From contig JANWHO010000219.1 in assembly GCA_025450375.1 (NCBI GenBank), forward strand, positions 1-6,136: a DNA stretch of 6,136 nt, read 5' to 3'. The notes beneath the pieces are model-generated. The model did not search any database, was not told the DNA's origin, and saw only the letters and a list, made by a program, of their open reading frames with translations. Position 1 is the stretch's first letter. The number at the start of each line of letters is the position of its first letter. Both the position numbers and the translations under genes were made by a program. The stretch comes from Chloroflexota bacterium. Its GTDB lineage: Bacteria; Chloroflexota; UBA5177; JANWHV01. Positions 5,411 to 6,136 of the stretch are shown one piece after another.

Positions 5411-6047
5411 ACTCGGCCTCTTCCAGCCAAGCGCGCTGCTGCTCGGGGGTCATATCATGGGCCGAACGGATCGCATCGGCGAAGGATTCCTTCCAGGCAT
5501 CCCTGAGCATCGGCGGTTCGTCGCCGAGCATAACCCGTAGGGTGTTCATATCGGCGCCGAGCAATCTGGCAAGGCGTTCAATAAAGCGGGTAGGCACGGT
5601 GGAGACATGAATCATGTGCTTGACCAACCTCCACATTAGATCCCTGCCAACCCCAAGCTCGCTGGCCAGAGTATCCAGGGAGAAACCGAATGCATCGATG
5701 TAGTCATACAGGTTGTGCCAGTGGCGGCCGGGATTGGCGAAGGCGGTGGCCAGGATGCGGCGCTCGAAGCTCAGATCGTACTTTTCGATAGCGTCGCGCA
5801 CCCAATCATCCAGCGGCGTTTCGATCAGTGCGAAGTGCGCGGCGGCAAATTCGGCCAATTGGGAGGCGTAGTCTGGGTGTTCCAGGATCAAAGTCTCAAG
5901 CGAGACGGGACCGGATTCCTGGTCACCGGGCGGGAACCAGGGCGACTCCGCTGAGTCAGGCTCATTCCTGTCCACTCTTCCGGCCGCGTACCGCTCGGCA
6001 AGTCCGAAAAGCACGTCATCTCGCTGCTCGGAGGCATTCTCGCTCAC
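5409..6047 (-). CDS. Helix-turn-helix protein, likely regulator partner of the upstream sigma factor
   Basis: This is a 212-residue soluble, acidic protein. The N-terminal part (1-50) is polar and probably flexible. An LILEHPDYASQLAEFAAAH segment (53-71) is of a kind seen at the N-terminus of sigma-linked regulators. The middle (80-115) is charged and helical. The segment FGFSLDTLASELGVGRDLMW (120-139) continues through LVKHMIHVSTVPTRFIERLARLLG (141-164), and this forms an Xre-like helix-turn-helix with the following IERLA..L helix. The C-terminus has FADAIRSAHDMTPEQQRAWL (189-208), a tail I associate with HTH proteins encoded beside ECF sigma factors and ImmA/IrrE-type peptidases; no peptidase motif (HEXXH) is present here. 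The GTG start overlaps the upstream TGA as GTGA, with AGGAGG (6058-6063) 10 bases before it. It may act as an anti-sigma or DNA-binding modulator controlling the hydrolase operon; this role is inferred from position. Confidence 0.7.
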   Translation of the reverse strand: MSENASEQRDDVLFGLAERYAAGRVDRNEPDSAESPWFPPGDQESGPVSLETLILEHPDYASQLAEFAAAHFALIETPLDDWVRDAIEKYDLSFERRILATAFANPGRHWHNLYDYIDAFGFSLDTLASELGVGRDLMWRLVKHMIHVSTVPTRFIERLARLLGADMNTLRVMLGDEPPMLRDAWKESFADAIRSAHDMTPEQQRAWLEEAE

Positions 6048-6136
6048 GATTGCAGTTCCTCCTCGTAAAATGCGCGCAAGGGCCCTTCCGCGTCGTGGAG
6101 ATAGTTCCCTACCATCTTCGTGCTCACTCCCATGGC
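6044..6136 (-). CDS. ECF-like sigma factor, C-terminal end (partial)
   Basis: The last 30 codons and TGA of a gene that continues beyond the right edge. Residues GVSTKMVGNYLHDAEGPLR, followed by AFYEEELQS, resemble the recognition helix of sigma region 4 (pattern GVS..TV.NYL..A...LR), which reads the -35 element. With the HTH gene overlapping its stop by four bases, a sigma plus regulator pair is plausible. A different HTH protein, such as a LuxR-type regulator or another protein ending in such a helix, cannot be excluded because only the tail is visible. Confidence 0.5.
   Translation of the reverse strand, partial: AMGVSTKMVGNYLHDAEGPLRAFYEEELQS

Noticed and set aside
4457..5506. Plus-strand frame of 349 codons opposite the hydrolase
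   Set aside because: It is antisense to the motif-rich first ARH domain and overlaps the operon junction; composition (Arg, Gly, His) is that of a shadow frame.

Overview
The window is high-GC bacterial DNA (about two thirds G+C in the main genes) with short gene gaps. The left end holds the last 29 codons of murA followed at once by a DedA-family membrane protein gene, so this is a cell-wall-making bacterium. The gene types and a cluster of short palindromic repeats suggest a Gram-negative, perhaps proteobacterial, host. That placement is inference and no taxonomic marker is complete here.

Left half (1-2717). The plus strand carries murA (3' end), the DedA gene (97-843), a UbiA-superfamily prenyltransferase (1456-2367) and a small 63-residue protein (2526-2717). 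The small gene sits behind an A+T-rich promoter region. A 100-residue helical protein of unknown function lies on the minus strand (1067-1369), convergent with the DedA gene. The gap between those two (844-1066) has no gene. It is filled with degenerate copies of a short palindrome, bounded by two near-identical 28-bp inverted arms.

Right half (2739-6136). On the minus strand a compact three-gene operon reads leftwards: the C-terminus of a protein resembling region 4 of an ECF-type sigma factor, a 212-residue protein with a helix-turn-helix, and an 826-residue protein. The last has two complete ADP-ribosylglycohydrolase (ARH/DraG-type) domains and a C-terminal module of about 100 residues. 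The first two genes overlap by 4 bases (GTGA). The third has its ribosome binding site abutting and overlapping the stop codon of the second, so all three are probably co-translated. At the left edge of the operon, convergent with it, lies the 5' end of a nucleotidyltransferase gene of the MntA/MNT type. It has an intact promoter and ribosome binding site but loses its family sequence after about 24 codons.

The sigma/HTH/double-ARH operon is the most interesting unit. Its layout suggests a self-regulated ADP-ribose-removing system, perhaps for stress, nitrogenase-like control or defence. The evidence is the architecture, the intact metal-binding motifs in both hydrolase domains, the base-composition break at the C-terminal module and the broken MNT gene at its border. 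The function itself cannot be read from the sequence.
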